Assembly: GCA_000163695.1 (NCBI GenBank)
Contig: GG774890.1
Coordinates: forward strand, 290,722-354,721
From: Bacteroidetes oral taxon 274 str. F0058
GTDB lineage: Bacteria > Bacteroidota > Bacteroidia > Bacteroidales > Paludibacteraceae
Length of the DNA stretch: 64,000 nucleotides
Direction: 5' to 3'
Shown here: positions 17,371-26,562 of the stretch, piece by piece
Layout of the letters: each line of letters opens with the position of its first letter
Position numbering within the stretch: position 1 is the stretch's first letter
Notes under the pieces: model-generated
What the model saw: only the letters and a program-made list of their open reading frames with translations
What the model was told of the DNA's origin: nothing
Database searches by the model: none
Position numbers and translations under genes: made by a program

Positions 17371-18807
17371 TCACTTGATAGGTTTCAGCGAACCGTCTAC
17401 ATACTCAAACTTACCTTGACCAACCACCTTGTACTGTATGGTATGAGTGTTTTGTTCGACGGGTGTACCTTTAAAGATAGGTATATTTATGGTGTATATC
17501 ACATCTATACCTTCGACCGGTGCAGCTTCGGGGTGTTTCTTCTGCAACATACCGTTTAGTTCGACGATGAGGTTTTCGGTCATCTTGGCTTCGACCTGCT
17601 CGTCGGTCATACTTGCAGGATAGGCATTTTTGATAGCATCTATCGTCGATTTTGCCACCTGTTCGCGAGCTTTGTCGGGACGCATATCTATGTTATTGTA
17701 GAAAGCCGACATACCACCGTAGTAATCGTTGTTGCCGAAAGATGTTACATACCCCTGTCCTTTGGCAGTGCAGCCTGCGGGTTGGTCGATATTTTCCCAA
17801 ACCCAATCGACGGCAGCCTGATAGTATGCCATAATGACAGCATCGTTGCGTATCGGCGGCAGATTGATGGTTACCGAAGGATTGTACATCCATTTGCCGT
17901 TGTGTTTTACGAACTGGTCGGTACGTTTTTCTGTCGATATGTTCGAAGTTTTTGCCCAATTGGTACCGTCGTACACGTATTCATCGGCTTTGACAGTGGT
18001 TTTACCCGAGTTGAAAAATTTATAAGCGATGCCTACCTTTTTGTTTTTTGTAGCATACGGATATTTATTTTTTAGGAATGCGGGCAAGTAGGTATCTGCT
18101 TGTGTCCCCGAGAAGTTATCGTATTTTATATTCATCGTCGTGTAATCTGCCTTCTGCATAACGTATACCGAAGAGTTGTTGTAATGTGTCCACGCAGTAC
18201 CGTTGTTTTTCCACAGAGTGGCGGTAGATACGTTCGACCCCGATATTTTTACGTCGTATGTAACAAGCAGCATCGAGTCTTTGGGAGCAGTAGGGAATTT
18301 GCCTTTGAGTATTTTGCTCATATTGCTATTTGCTTGTGCCACAGACTTGAAGTATGTCGTATCGGAAGAGGTAGAATAAGCTGTGTCGTAGTCGTTTTTG
18401 TTGAGATTGTACCAGCCTGCGTGCGACAATGTATCGATATACAGGGGTGTACTTGCCACATTTTTATAATTATATGTAAGTCTGACAGCCGAACCCTCGT
18501 CGAGGGTTGGGAACTTAAAAGCAATCAAAGCCGGAGCATATTTTTCGGCAGTTATGATGGCGTTGAAGGCTTTCTGTGTCTCTATCTGTTTCAGTTCAGC
18601 CTCTTTGCCGTCTGCCTTTGCCAATCCTTTGTTTGTGCTGTTGTTGGCTACTGTCTTGTAGTCGTCGTCGGTCATAGTGTATTCCAAAGTCTTTATGTCT
18701 TTTGGAGTATTGCTGTCGTTGTAGCCCGGGAAATTTTTGCTGTTGTAGTCGCAAGATACTGCTGCGAACACAATGGCTACCATCAATATATTCATTATCT
18801 TATTCAT
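17371..18807 (-). CDS. Large lipoprotein paired with TonB receptor
   Basis: 478 residues. The lipoprotein signal ends in VFAAVSC (Cys about 19), so it is expected to sit in the outer membrane, probably facing outward, since the mature start DYNSKNFPGYND is acidic. The middle contains repeated segments of about 90 residues, each with a Tyr-rich 'LLVTYDV / VGIAYKFFNSG / VRLTYNYKN' strand followed by 'W' phrases, suggesting tandem beta domains. It lies 33 bp behind the TonB receptor in one operon, the position held by SusD-like partners, but it does not resemble SusD. It may help bind the receptor's substrate, which is unknown. Confidence 0.8.
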   Translation of the reverse strand: MNKIMNILMVAIVFAAVSCDYNSKNFPGYNDSNTPKDIKTLEYTMTDDDYKTVANNSTNKGLAKADGKEAELKQIETQKAFNAIITAEKYAPALIAFKFPTLDEGSAVRLTYNYKNVASTPLYIDTLSHAGWYNLNKNDYDTAYSTSSDTTYFKSVAQANSNMSKILKGKFPTAPKDSMLLVTYDVKISGSNVSTATLWKNNGTAWTHYNNSSVYVMQKADYTTMNIKYDNFSGTQADTYLPAFLKNKYPYATKNKKVGIAYKFFNSGKTTVKADEYVYDGTNWAKTSNISTEKRTDQFVKHNGKWMYNPSVTINLPPIRNDAVIMAYYQAAVDWVWENIDQPAGCTAKGQGYVTSFGNNDYYGGMSAFYNNIDMRPDKAREQVAKSTIDAIKNAYPASMTDEQVEAKMTENLIVELNGMLQKKHPEAAPVEGIDVIYTINIPIFKGTPVEQNTHTIQYKVVGQGKFEYVDGSLKPIK

Positions 18808-18840
18808 ATCGTTTCTTTGTTTTTTATTGGTTGGTATATG

Positions 18841-21573
18841 TTAGAAATTGATTTTCAGCCGTGCAGTCCAAGTTCTGCCAAAGCCGTAGAATACACGTGC
18901 CGTCCGCCAAGTACCGTCGCTGCCGTTGGTGGCATCGGCAATGTACACTTGGTCGAACAGGTTCTGACAAGTACCCGATATTGTGGCGTTTGTGCCTGCG
19001 AATTTGAATTTATAACTTGCGTTAAGATCTACCACTGCCGAACCCGGAACCTGCCAAGGTTGTGTGAAATTGTATGGTTTATTGACTATAAGGTTGTTGC
19101 TGCTGATAGTATAGTCGGCAAACAGACGACTGATACCGTTGAGGGTAAGTCCGATTCTAAGGTCTTTTACGGGCTTCAGCGTAGCGCCGATGTTGTATGT
19201 GGTCTGAGCAGAACCACCCACTTTGATACCTTTCAGATTAAGTTGCGACCAAGCGTGGTTACCGCTGCCGATAGCGTCGGCAATAGTGCCTTTGAGATCG
19301 GCCAGTGGTTGTCCGAGCGAGTTGTAGTAGTATCCTATTGGGTTGCTGTCCCACTGCCAGTCGCCGAGCGACAACATAGCCGTAAGTTCGAGCCAATCGG
19401 CAGGTGTCGATTTCAGTTCCAGCTCTATACCCATATGGCGGGCATTTACACCACTCATATTGATAATGGCACGGTCGTTGACCACGGTTCCTGAAGCGTC
19501 GTTGTAGGAGTAGTCGTTGGAGCGTGTCATTGTCTTGTTCATCCACTTGGTAAAGTAACCGTTGATGGTAGCTTGCAGATATCGCCAACGGAAACCGTAA
19601 CCCAGCTCCAAGGAGAAGATGTTTTCGTTTACGGCTTTGGCATTTATCTCGTTCGAAGTAGTTGATTGCAAGAAGGCTCCACCCGAGAAGTAGGGTGCTC
19701 TGCTGATATAACCTGTATTGACGAATACATTGTGATATGTGGCAAAGTTGTAGTTGAGACCACCTTTCACGGTATATCCCAAGAAGTTGAGCGTCTTCGA
19801 GCGAGCGTGTTCGGCATCGTAGTAGAAGCGGTCGTAACGCCAATACGATGTATTCGATACAGAGCCGGCTACAAAGGCATTGAGGTTTTTCTCCAAGAAG
19901 CTACCTTCGACCTGAGCAAAGGCTCCCTCTTGCATCACGAACCCGTCGTAGTCGCGATAAACTACGTCGCCCACTCCGAGTTTCTGCATCTTCCAGTTGG
20001 GATCGGCAGCAGCGGCGTTGTTTGTTGCTTTTACGTTTTTACGCGAGGCTTCGTCTATGAAATACTTGCCCCCGTAGAGATCTATCAATTCGTTGGTATG
20101 TACACCTTTGTAGTATCTGAAATCGACACCGCCGTAGAAATCTATGTTCTTCGAGAACGGAGTAGTATAGGTCGAGATGAGCCCAACCCAGTTGTGGAAG
20201 TTTTTACTCTTGCTCATAGCAAGCAACGAACCGGTAGAGCTATTGGCATTTATCTCTTCTATCTTGTTGTATGCAAAAGTACCGTCGTCGTTTCGGAAAG
20301 CGTTGTTAATCAAGCCGTTCGAAGTCCCATACCAATTGCTGTTAGTGTATTTGGTTGCGGCGTCTGGCAGGTTGTATCCGCCTTGTCCGCTATATCCGTT
20401 ACCACGTCCGATAGAGGCGTATACTACGGTAGACAGGCTGCTCTTTTGTCCTAAGTCCCAATTCCAGTTCAACGACAGCTGAGGCTTGTGATATTGGTTG
20501 AAAGATGATGCTTTTCTCTGTCCATTCAGACCGAAACCGTATGTAGGATTGTATTTGTAAGGGCTGTCGCCGTTCATATAGCTGCCTACACGTTGCCATT
20601 CGGCGATAGTCAGTTGGTCGTAGGAACTACGTTGATAGTGTTCTTGCGGTGCTCCGAAGACGGTGAACGACAGAGTGTGGTCGTCGTTTATTATCTTCGA
20701 TATGTTCAAGAAATAGTTCCAGCCCTCGAATCCTGTGCCCTGTATGTAACCGTTGCCCCAAGTGCGTGAGCCGAGTACGGTGAAAGCCCAACCGCCATTG
20801 AGCATACCCGACGATATGTTGAACAACAGTTTGTTGTAGCCGTCGTTGCCGATGGTATACTGTGCCGAGCCGCCTTTTTTTGCTTCGTGAGCTTTGGTTA
20901 TAATATTTATAGAGCCGCCCACCGAAGGAGACGATACTTTCGAAGCACCCAGTCCTCGCTGTGTCTGCATAGTACGGGTAACGTCCGAAAGTCCTGCCCA
21001 GTTGCTCCAATAGACGCCACCCCATTCCATATCGTTGACGGGGACGCCGTTTACCATTACCGCTATGTTTTCGGACTTGAAGCCACGCATATTTATCTTG
21101 GAGTCGCCGTATCCGCCTCCGCTTTTGGTGGCATATACGCCGGGAGTCGATTTCAGTACTTCGGGGAATTCGGCATTACCGAGTTTTTCTTCGATAGTTT
21201 CAAACGAAATGTTCGATACTGCCACAGGCGTCTTGCGCTGTATGGCTATCTGCGAGGTAACCGTAACGTCTTTCAGCTCGATGGTAGTCGATTTTAGCTT
21301 AACGTCTGCCACGGTAGCGTCTGAGGCTTCTATCAACCTTGTCTCGTAACCTACGTAAGAGAAAATCAGGGTCTTGTTACCTTCCACCTGCAACGAATAT
21401 TCTCCGTTGAGTCCTGTCTGTGTGCCGCTTAGAGTACCTTCTATCTGAACGGATACGCCTACAAGCGGTTCGTCTGTCTCGGCATCGCGTACATAACCCT
21501 TTACAACGTTCTGCGACAACGTGTAAGCCGAACAAAGCAATGCCATCAATGTCAATAAAAATATTTTCTTCAT
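18841..21573 (-). CDS. TonB-dependent outer membrane receptor (CarboxypepD_reg-like N-terminus)
   Basis: 910 residues. The signal peptide ends near AYTLSQ. Residues about 23-110 are a carboxypeptidase-regulatory-like domain (VVKGYVRDAETDEPLVGVSVQIEGT, LIFSYVGYETR). The plug domain has VLKSTPGVYATKSGGGYGDSKINMRGF and VMVNGVPVNDMEWGGVYWSN; the rest is a 22-strand barrel ending in an aromatic (RLKINF). It takes up a ligand across the outer membrane using TonB energy. No ligand can be inferred. The first gene of a two-gene operon, it is divergent from the AmpG-like gene. Confidence 0.93.
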   Translation of the reverse strand: MKKIFLLTLMALLCSAYTLSQNVVKGYVRDAETDEPLVGVSVQIEGTLSGTQTGLNGEYSLQVEGNKTLIFSYVGYETRLIEASDATVADVKLKSTTIELKDVTVTSQIAIQRKTPVAVSNISFETIEEKLGNAEFPEVLKSTPGVYATKSGGGYGDSKINMRGFKSENIAVMVNGVPVNDMEWGGVYWSNWAGLSDVTRTMQTQRGLGASKVSSPSVGGSINIITKAHEAKKGGSAQYTIGNDGYNKLLFNISSGMLNGGWAFTVLGSRTWGNGYIQGTGFEGWNYFLNISKIINDDHTLSFTVFGAPQEHYQRSSYDQLTIAEWQRVGSYMNGDSPYKYNPTYGFGLNGQRKASSFNQYHKPQLSLNWNWDLGQKSSLSTVVYASIGRGNGYSGQGGYNLPDAATKYTNSNWYGTSNGLINNAFRNDDGTFAYNKIEEINANSSTGSLLAMSKSKNFHNWVGLISTYTTPFSKNIDFYGGVDFRYYKGVHTNELIDLYGGKYFIDEASRKNVKATNNAAAADPNWKMQKLGVGDVVYRDYDGFVMQEGAFAQVEGSFLEKNLNAFVAGSVSNTSYWRYDRFYYDAEHARSKTLNFLGYTVKGGLNYNFATYHNVFVNTGYISRAPYFSGGAFLQSTTSNEINAKAVNENIFSLELGYGFRWRYLQATINGYFTKWMNKTMTRSNDYSYNDASGTVVNDRAIINMSGVNARHMGIELELKSTPADWLELTAMLSLGDWQWDSNPIGYYYNSLGQPLADLKGTIADAIGSGNHAWSQLNLKGIKVGGSAQTTYNIGATLKPVKDLRIGLTLNGISRLFADYTISSNNLIVNKPYNFTQPWQVPGSAVVDLNASYKFKFAGTNATISGTCQNLFDQVYIADATNGSDGTWRTARVFYGFGRTWTARLKINF

Positions 21574-21601
21574 AAAAACACTATAAGTTTAAAATAACCA
21601 A

Positions 21602-21634
21602 TTGGCAAAATTAATAAAATAAATGTTACTTTTG
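21602..21634 (+). promoter_or_regulatory. Promoter of AmpG-like gene overlapping a divergent promoter
   Basis: Plus strand: TTGG (21602-21605), 21 bp, TACTTTTG (21627-21634). The minus-strand -7 box TAATTTTG for the TonB receptor (21613-21606) lies inside the plus spacer, so the two promoters overlap and could compete. Confidence 0.6.
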
Positions 21635-21678
21635 CAGGGAAAAGTATAGAATTATTGTCATTTTTTTAGATAACAGTA

Positions 21679-22935
21679 ATGAAGAAACAAACATCTGTCT
21701 GGTCGTGGCTTCCGTCTTTGTATTTTGCCGAGGGTATTCCTTACGTTATCGTAATGAATCTGTCGGTAATAATGTACAAGCGTTTGGGGTTGTCGAATAC
21801 CGATATTGCCTTTTATACGGGTTGGCTCTATCTGTCGTGGGTGATAAAGCCGTTATGGAGTCCTTTTGTAGACTTGCTCAAAACCAAGCGTTGGTGGATA
21901 GTGTCGATGCAGCTGCTTATCGGCTCGGGTTTGGCGGGGGTAGCCTTTACGCTGCCTGCTCCGTTTTACCTGCAAGTATCGCTTGTGTTGTTTTGGCTTA
22001 TGGCGTTCGGGTCGGCTACTCACGATATTGCTGCCGACGGCTTCTATATGCTTGCTCTCGACGAACGCGAACAGTCGTTTTTTGTCGGTATACGTAACAC
22101 CTTCTACCGTCTCGCTACTATCTTCGGGCAGGGGGCATTGGTCGTTGCTGCCGGCTATCTCGAACGTACAACGGGGAATATACCGTACGCTTGGAGTCTG
22201 ACGTTGCTTGTGGCGGCAGGTCTGTTTGTGGCATTCTCTGTATATCACCGTTTTGTGTTGCCCACGGTATCTGACGACAGACGAGACCGTAGGAAGAGTT
22301 ACAGCGATACTTGGCAGGAGTTCGGTAGGGTGGTAGTGGCGTTTTTCGACAAAAAGAATATCGGCATAGCCATAGTGTTTATGCTTATTTATCGGCTATC
22401 GGAGGCTATGCTCGTTAAGTTGGCATCGCCTTTTATGCTCGATGCCCGTTCGAAGGGAGGTCTCGGTTTGAGCACAGAAGCTGTGGGTGTAGTATACGGT
22501 ACTGTCGGCATAATAGCTCTTATCGTCGGCGGTATATTGGGTGGCATAGCTATAAGTCGTTGGGGGCTTCGTCGTTGCCTTATGCCTATGGCACTTGCCC
22601 TTACGTTGCCGAATTTGGTATATGTCTATATGGCGTTGTGGCAGCCGACCTCTCTTGTGCTCATAAACGGTGCCGTGGCAGCCGAGCAGTTCGGGTACGG
22701 CTTCGGTTTCACGGCATATATGATGTATCTGATACGTTTTTCCGAAGGCGAATATAAGACCTCGCACTATGCGATATGCTCGGGCTTTATGGCTTTGGGA
22801 ATGATGTTGCCGGGTATGGCAGCAGGTTGGATACAGACGACTCTGGGCAGCTACCTGAGTTTCTTTATATTCGTAGTAGTCTGTATATTACCTACGATAG
22901 CCATTGTCCCGCTCGTAAGGTCGAAGATGGATTGA
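21679..22935 (+). CDS. AmpG-like major facilitator permease
   Basis: 418 residues with about 12 membrane helices. The start SWLPSLYFAEGIPYVIV, the loop WVIKPLWSPFVDLLKTKRWWIV and the ATHDIAADGFYMLAL motif are typical of the AmpG/acetyl-CoA-transporter branch of the MFS. AmpG imports muropeptides (GlcNAc-anhydroMurNAc peptides) for cell wall recycling. Family assignment is firm; substrate is inferred. It has its own promoter and a hairpin about 200 bp downstream. Confidence 0.88.
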   Translation: MKKQTSVWSWLPSLYFAEGIPYVIVMNLSVIMYKRLGLSNTDIAFYTGWLYLSWVIKPLWSPFVDLLKTKRWWIVSMQLLIGSGLAGVAFTLPAPFYLQVSLVLFWLMAFGSATHDIAADGFYMLALDEREQSFFVGIRNTFYRLATIFGQGALVVAAGYLERTTGNIPYAWSLTLLVAAGLFVAFSVYHRFVLPTVSDDRRDRRKSYSDTWQEFGRVVVAFFDKKNIGIAIVFMLIYRLSEAMLVKLASPFMLDARSKGGLGLSTEAVGVVYGTVGIIALIVGGILGGIAISRWGLRRCLMPMALALTLPNLVYVYMALWQPTSLVLINGAVAAEQFGYGFGFTAYMMYLIRFSEGEYKTSHYAICSGFMALGMMLPGMAAGWIQTTLGSYLSFFIFVVVCILPTIAIVPLVRSKMD

Positions 22936-23130
22936 TGGAGAATATTGTTCGGTTTTGTGCGTTCTCAATTTCTCGAGCAGGTTAGATATGAATTTCGATA
23001 CCTGCAATTATATCCAAATCAATTATATAAATAGCTTGTATTCAGTCGTATTTGTGGGCGGCTTCGGTCTATGTAGGCGAAGCTGTCGGTAGGCGACCTG
23101 CCTACACCGCAGTGCGTAAAAAAGAGAGGG

Positions 23131-23158
23131 TGCATCATTCCGATACACCCTATCCTTA
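23131..23158 (+). terminator. Probable terminator after AmpG-like gene
   Basis: GGGTGCATC pairs with GATACACCC with one mismatch around a short loop. The T-run is weak. The 390-bp region 22936-23322 otherwise contains a perfect 6-bp hairpin (GTAGGC/GCCTAC near 23090) and no gene. Confidence 0.4.
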
Positions 23159-23322
23159 AAAATATCACTTTATGTCTTTTTAATATTGAACAATAGTTTA
23201 TTTACTTGGAGATTGATACAAATTTTTGGGATAATAAGTGTGTCGGGCTGGCAGAAGGCTTCTTTTTGTTTTAGTTTTTATCGTTGTACCCAACACCTAA
23301 AACCCAATACCCAAAACCTAAT

Positions 23323-24321
23323 TTACTTCCTTTCGGTTATGAATATGGAGAAGGCAGCACCTTTGTCGGCAAGTGTGTAGAGCTCTTTGCCGTTTTTCCA
23401 CACCTTGGCTACAAAGTTTTTGTTCTCTAATTCTAACCCTGCCACATATACATCACCATTGTGTACTACTATGGAGTGGGCTTCGCCATTATCTGCAAGG
23501 TCGTAGAGCTCCTCTTTGTTTTTCCATACTTTAGCGACACCTCCTTCGTCCCCTACCACATATACATCATCACCTACCACATATACGGAGTAGGCATAGG
23601 CATCTTTAGAGCCGGAGGTATGGAATATCTCCTTTTTGTTTTTCCACACCTTGGCTACATTTTTTGTGCCGTTGTCCTCATAGCCTGCGGTATATACATC
23701 ATCGCCTACCACGAATACGGAGCGAGCTATGGCATTATTAGAACCGTTTGTGAGGATAAGGTGTTCGCTCCCTTTTTTCCACACCTTGGCTACTTTGCCG
23801 TCGTTCCCTGCGGTATATACGTTGCTACCCGCTACGAATACGGAAAGGGCTCCGGCACTTTTAGAGCCGTTCGTAAGGTCGGTGGCACTTTTGTTTTTCC
23901 AAAGTTTGGCTACATATTCTGAGCCATTGTACTCATAGCCTGCGGTATATACCTTATCATCCGCTACGAATACGGAACGGGCTAATGCACTATTAGAGCC
24001 ATTGGTAAGCTCGTATAGCTCTTTGTCGTTTTTCCACACCTTGGCTACCTTTTTTGAGCCGTTGTCCTCATAGCCTGCGGTATATACATCTCCGCCTACT
24101 ACGAATACGGAGAATGCTCCGGCATCTTTAGAGCCATCGGTAAGTTCGTAGAGCTCTTTACCGTTTTTCCAAACCTTGGCTGCGTCCTCAGTTCCACTTT
24201 TGTCATAGCCAGCCACATAGATGTCTATCTCTTTGGGCGTTGAGTTGGGTTTGCAGGCTGTGAAGCCTGTTGCTATTAACATTGCTGCCGCTGCAGCTAC
24301 CATCAAAAATGCTTTTTTCAT
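23323..24321 (-). CDS. Repeat-built lipoprotein with seven propeller-like repeats
   Basis: 332 residues. The lipoprotein signal ends in TGFTAC (Cys about 23). The rest is about seven repeats of 40-45 residues with the pattern VAKVWKNxKELYxLTNGS...SVFVVGDDVYTAGYExNG; the Trp of VWK and the VYTAG strand recur in each. This is a beta-propeller built by recent internal duplication, as the repeats are also similar at DNA level. Such proteins are common in oral Bacteroidetes; no function is known. The repetition makes copy number prone to change. An 11-G tract lies 150 bp upstream. Confidence 0.85.
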   Translation of the reverse strand: MKKAFLMVAAAAAMLIATGFTACKPNSTPKEIDIYVAGYDKSGTEDAAKVWKNGKELYELTDGSKDAGAFSVFVVGGDVYTAGYEDNGSKKVAKVWKNDKELYELTNGSNSALARSVFVADDKVYTAGYEYNGSEYVAKLWKNKSATDLTNGSKSAGALSVFVAGSNVYTAGNDGKVAKVWKKGSEHLILTNGSNNAIARSVFVVGDDVYTAGYEDNGTKNVAKVWKNKKEIFHTSGSKDAYAYSVYVVGDDVYVVGDEGGVAKVWKNKEELYDLADNGEAHSIVVHNGDVYVAGLELENKNFVAKVWKNGKELYTLADKGAAFSIFITERK

Positions 24322-24473
24322 AATAAATGCAATTTTTTAGTGAATATTATTTTTTATTTAACGCTTGGGTTATACTGAAAAATCACTGCCTTGACAACCG
24401 CTTGGCTGCATATCTGTGATATGGTTATAATTGTCGAGGCGTGCCGTAAAACGCTATTAGCCAGTAGTTTATT

Positions 24474-24484
24474 GGGGGGGGGGG
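24474..24484. repeat. Homopolymer tract of 11 G
   Basis: Eleven consecutive G (C on the minus strand) lie upstream of the repeat lipoprotein gene. They fall in a short minus-strand frame containing RVVPPPPINYW (ATG about 24625 to stop 24425); another frame through the tract begins MTMTAKAKNILSSLYETEG. A tract of this length is liable to slip in replication. The gap 24322-24700 holds no convincing gene. Confidence 0.6.
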
Positions 24485-24678
24485 AACCACTCGAAGACAC
24501 GCCCGCAGGGGCTGCCTTCGGTCTCGTAGAGTGATGATAGTATGTTTTTTGCCTTTGCTGTCATAGTCATATTTTCGTTTTGTGGTCATTACCCGTCTGC
24601 AAAGATAATGCTTTTTTTTATTCAAAGAAATTTTTGCTTAAAAAATTATTTTAGTGCATTATTTTACACCTAAAAGTG

Positions 24679-24710
24679 TTTGGGTGGTCGTAATTCTTTT
24701 AGTACTTTTG
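24679..24710 (+). promoter_or_regulatory. Consensus promoter of lpxH
   Basis: TTTG (24679-24682), a 20-bp spacer and TACTTTTG (24703-24710) match the Bacteroidetes consensus. It stands 22 bp before ATG 24733. Confidence 0.75.
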
Positions 24711-24732
24711 CATAAATTTTTTGTACTGCAAT

Positions 24733-25482
24733 ATGCCCAAATATTACTTCTTATCCGATGCACATATCGGCACCGATATTGTAAACGATAGACGAGAGCA
24801 CGAGAAGTGCCTCGTAGCATGGCTCGATACGGTGTGCCGAGACGCTACGGAGATATTCCTCGTCGGTGATATTTTCGATTTTTGGTTCGAATACCGCAGT
24901 TGTGTGCCGAAGGGTTGTAGTCGCCTGTTGGGGAAACTCGCCGAGATAACCGACAGCGGGATACCTGTACACTTCTTCATCGGCAACCACGACTTATGGA
25001 CTTTCGGGTATCTCGAACAAGAGATAGGGCTACGAGTTTATAAGACTCCTCAGATATTCGAACTGCTCGGGCAACGTCTCTTTATCACCCACGGCGACGG
25101 GCTAAACGACAAAAGCAAAATATTCGGCTTCACCCGCAAGTTGTTCCACAGTCGGCTGATGCAGAGATGCTTCGACTTCATACACCCCAATATCGGTATA
25201 CCTGTGGGCAGAGCTCTAAGCAACGGCAACCGCCGCAAGCACTCTTACAGCCCGTATAGAGGCGAAAACGACGAACCTCTCGTAGAGTTTGCAAAGAACT
25301 ATCCCGCCTCCGAGCGGATAGACTACTTTATCTTCGGGCACAGACATATCTTGCTCGACCTGCGTATAGCAACAGGCAGCCGTGTGGTGATTCTGGGCGA
25401 CTTCTACGAGGAATTTTCGTATGCTGTATTGGACGAGACAGGGCTCTCGCTCGAACACTTTCAGTGCCAATCGATAGGCTGA
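24733..25482 (+). CDS. lpxH: UDP-2,3-diacylglucosamine diphosphatase LpxH
   Basis: 249 residues from ATG 24733 (MPKYYFLSDAHIG). Calcineurin-like phosphoesterase motifs are visible: DAHIG, GDIFDFWFEY, GNHD (FFIGNHDLWTF), THGDG and FGHRH. It cleaves UDP-diacylglucosamine to lipid X and UMP in lipid A synthesis at the inner membrane surface. The Bacteroidetes members are annotated LpxH. The last 22 bp overlap the convergent end of ung. Confidence 0.88.
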   Translation: MPKYYFLSDAHIGTDIVNDRREHEKCLVAWLDTVCRDATEIFLVGDIFDFWFEYRSCVPKGCSRLLGKLAEITDSGIPVHFFIGNHDLWTFGYLEQEIGLRVYKTPQIFELLGQRLFITHGDGLNDKSKIFGFTRKLFHSRLMQRCFDFIHPNIGIPVGRALSNGNRRKHSYSPYRGENDEPLVEFAKNYPASERIDYFIFGHRHILLDLRIATGSRVVILGDFYEEFSYAVLDETGLSLEHFQCQSIG

Positions 25483-26129
25483 AGTCCTTTGGATATAAGA
25501 TAACTGTTGGTTTGGCTGAAATGCCTGTTGCCGAACCAATACCCTTTGTTGGCACTCATTGGCGAGGGGTGTCCCGACTCCAAGACCAAGTGTTTGGCTC
25601 GGTCTATCTTGGCTCCTTTTTGTCGCGCATAATTGCCCCAGAGCAGGAATACTACATTCGTTCGTTGTTCGGAGACGGTGCGGATTACGGCATCGGTAAA
25701 CTGCTCCCAGCCTCTGTTTTGGTGTGAGCCGGGCGAAGATGCTCTCACCGTCAGCGTGGCATTCAGCAGCATAACACCCTGCTTTGCCCAGCGGACGAGG
25801 TTGCCGCTATCGTATGGAGTTATGTGCAAATCGTCGGATATTTCGCGGTAGATATTTATCAGCGAGGGAGGGGGCGGGACACCGTCGTTTACCGAGAAGC
25901 TCAGTCCGTGTGCCTGTCCTACGCCGTGATACGGGTCTTGCCCTATTATCACCACTCTTACGTTGTCGAACGGGCAGGAGTCGAATGCGTTGAATATCAA
26001 TCGAGCAGGCGGATATACGGTACCTGCCTTGTATTCGCTACGCACGAAACCGACAAGCTCTGCAAAATAGGGCTTGTCGAACTCCGTCTGCAACACCCGT
26101 TGCCACGAGTCGTCGATACGTACTTCCAT
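25461..26129 (-). CDS. ung: Uracil-DNA glycosylase
   Basis: 222 residues, normal length. Family 1 motifs are present: VIIGQDPYHGVGQAHGLSFSV (catalytic Asp in GQDPYHG), LLNATLTVRASSPGSHQ, and HPSPMSANKGYWFGNRHFSQTN (the HPSPLS-type motif with Met in place of Leu). It removes uracil from DNA as the first step of base excision repair. It ends inside the lpxH 3' end on the opposite strand and follows the bactofilin gene by 8 bp. Confidence 0.96.
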   Translation of the reverse strand: MEVRIDDSWQRVLQTEFDKPYFAELVGFVRSEYKAGTVYPPARLIFNAFDSCPFDNVRVVIIGQDPYHGVGQAHGLSFSVNDGVPPPPSLINIYREISDDLHITPYDSGNLVRWAKQGVMLLNATLTVRASSPGSHQNRGWEQFTDAVIRTVSEQRTNVVFLLWGNYARQKGAKIDRAKHLVLESGHPSPMSANKGYWFGNRHFSQTNSYLISKGLQPIDWH

Positions 26130-26137
26130 AGAAGTCT

Positions 26138-26485
26138 TTATCTCGGTGCTGTCTGACAGTTGCCTACAAACTGTGCATTCGGTTCGATGGATATGACCGA
26201 AGTATTCAGATTGCCGTTTACTATGGCAGTCTCTTTGAGCGATATGGTGTCGCTTGCGGTAACATTACCCTCTATGCGTCCCATTATATCGATATTCTGG
26301 CACGATGTATCGCCGTTGATGAAACCCGTTTTACCTACAATGACCTTACCCGAACCATAAATATTACCGTTAATCTCACCCTCTATTCGTATATCGAGGT
26401 CGATGGTGATATTACCGTCTATTTTGGTGCCGAAAGCTATTATGTTGTGGTTGTTGCCTTCGGGCTTGATTGCTGATTTACTCAT
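26138..26485 (-). CDS. Bactofilin (polymer-forming cytoskeletal protein)
   Basis: 115 residues. After a short polar start, residues about 15-110 are a right-handed beta-helix: TKIDGNITIDLDIRIEGEINGNIYGSGKVIVGKTGFING, then NIDIMGRIEGNVTASDTISLKETAIVNGNL. Bactofilins self-assemble without nucleotide into filaments that place cell-wall or envelope factors. It sits directly upstream of ung; no lysostaphin-like peptidase, a common partner, is adjacent. Confidence 0.9.
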   Translation of the reverse strand: MSKSAIKPEGNNHNIIAFGTKIDGNITIDLDIRIEGEINGNIYGSGKVIVGKTGFINGDTSCQNIDIMGRIEGNVTASDTISLKETAIVNGNLNTSVISIEPNAQFVGNCQTAPR

Positions 26486-26562
26486 AATGTATAGCGCTTT
26501 TATTGTTTGAAAAATTTAAAAAAATCACTTTTATCTTTGTCTCTGTCGTGCCAAACGGTTTG

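Noticed and set aside
18100..19494. Plus-strand open frame of about 464 codons over the TonB receptor and lipoprotein
   Set aside because: Antisense of two real genes; the Cys/Val-rich translation has no domain.
23323..24321. Repeats as a possible CRISPR array
   Set aside because: The repeats are coding, about 120-135 bp in period, and have no short palindromic repeat-spacer pattern.
24425..24625. 66-codon minus-strand frame through the G tract
   Set aside because: Low complexity and no supporting ribosome site; kept only as part of the homopolymer note.
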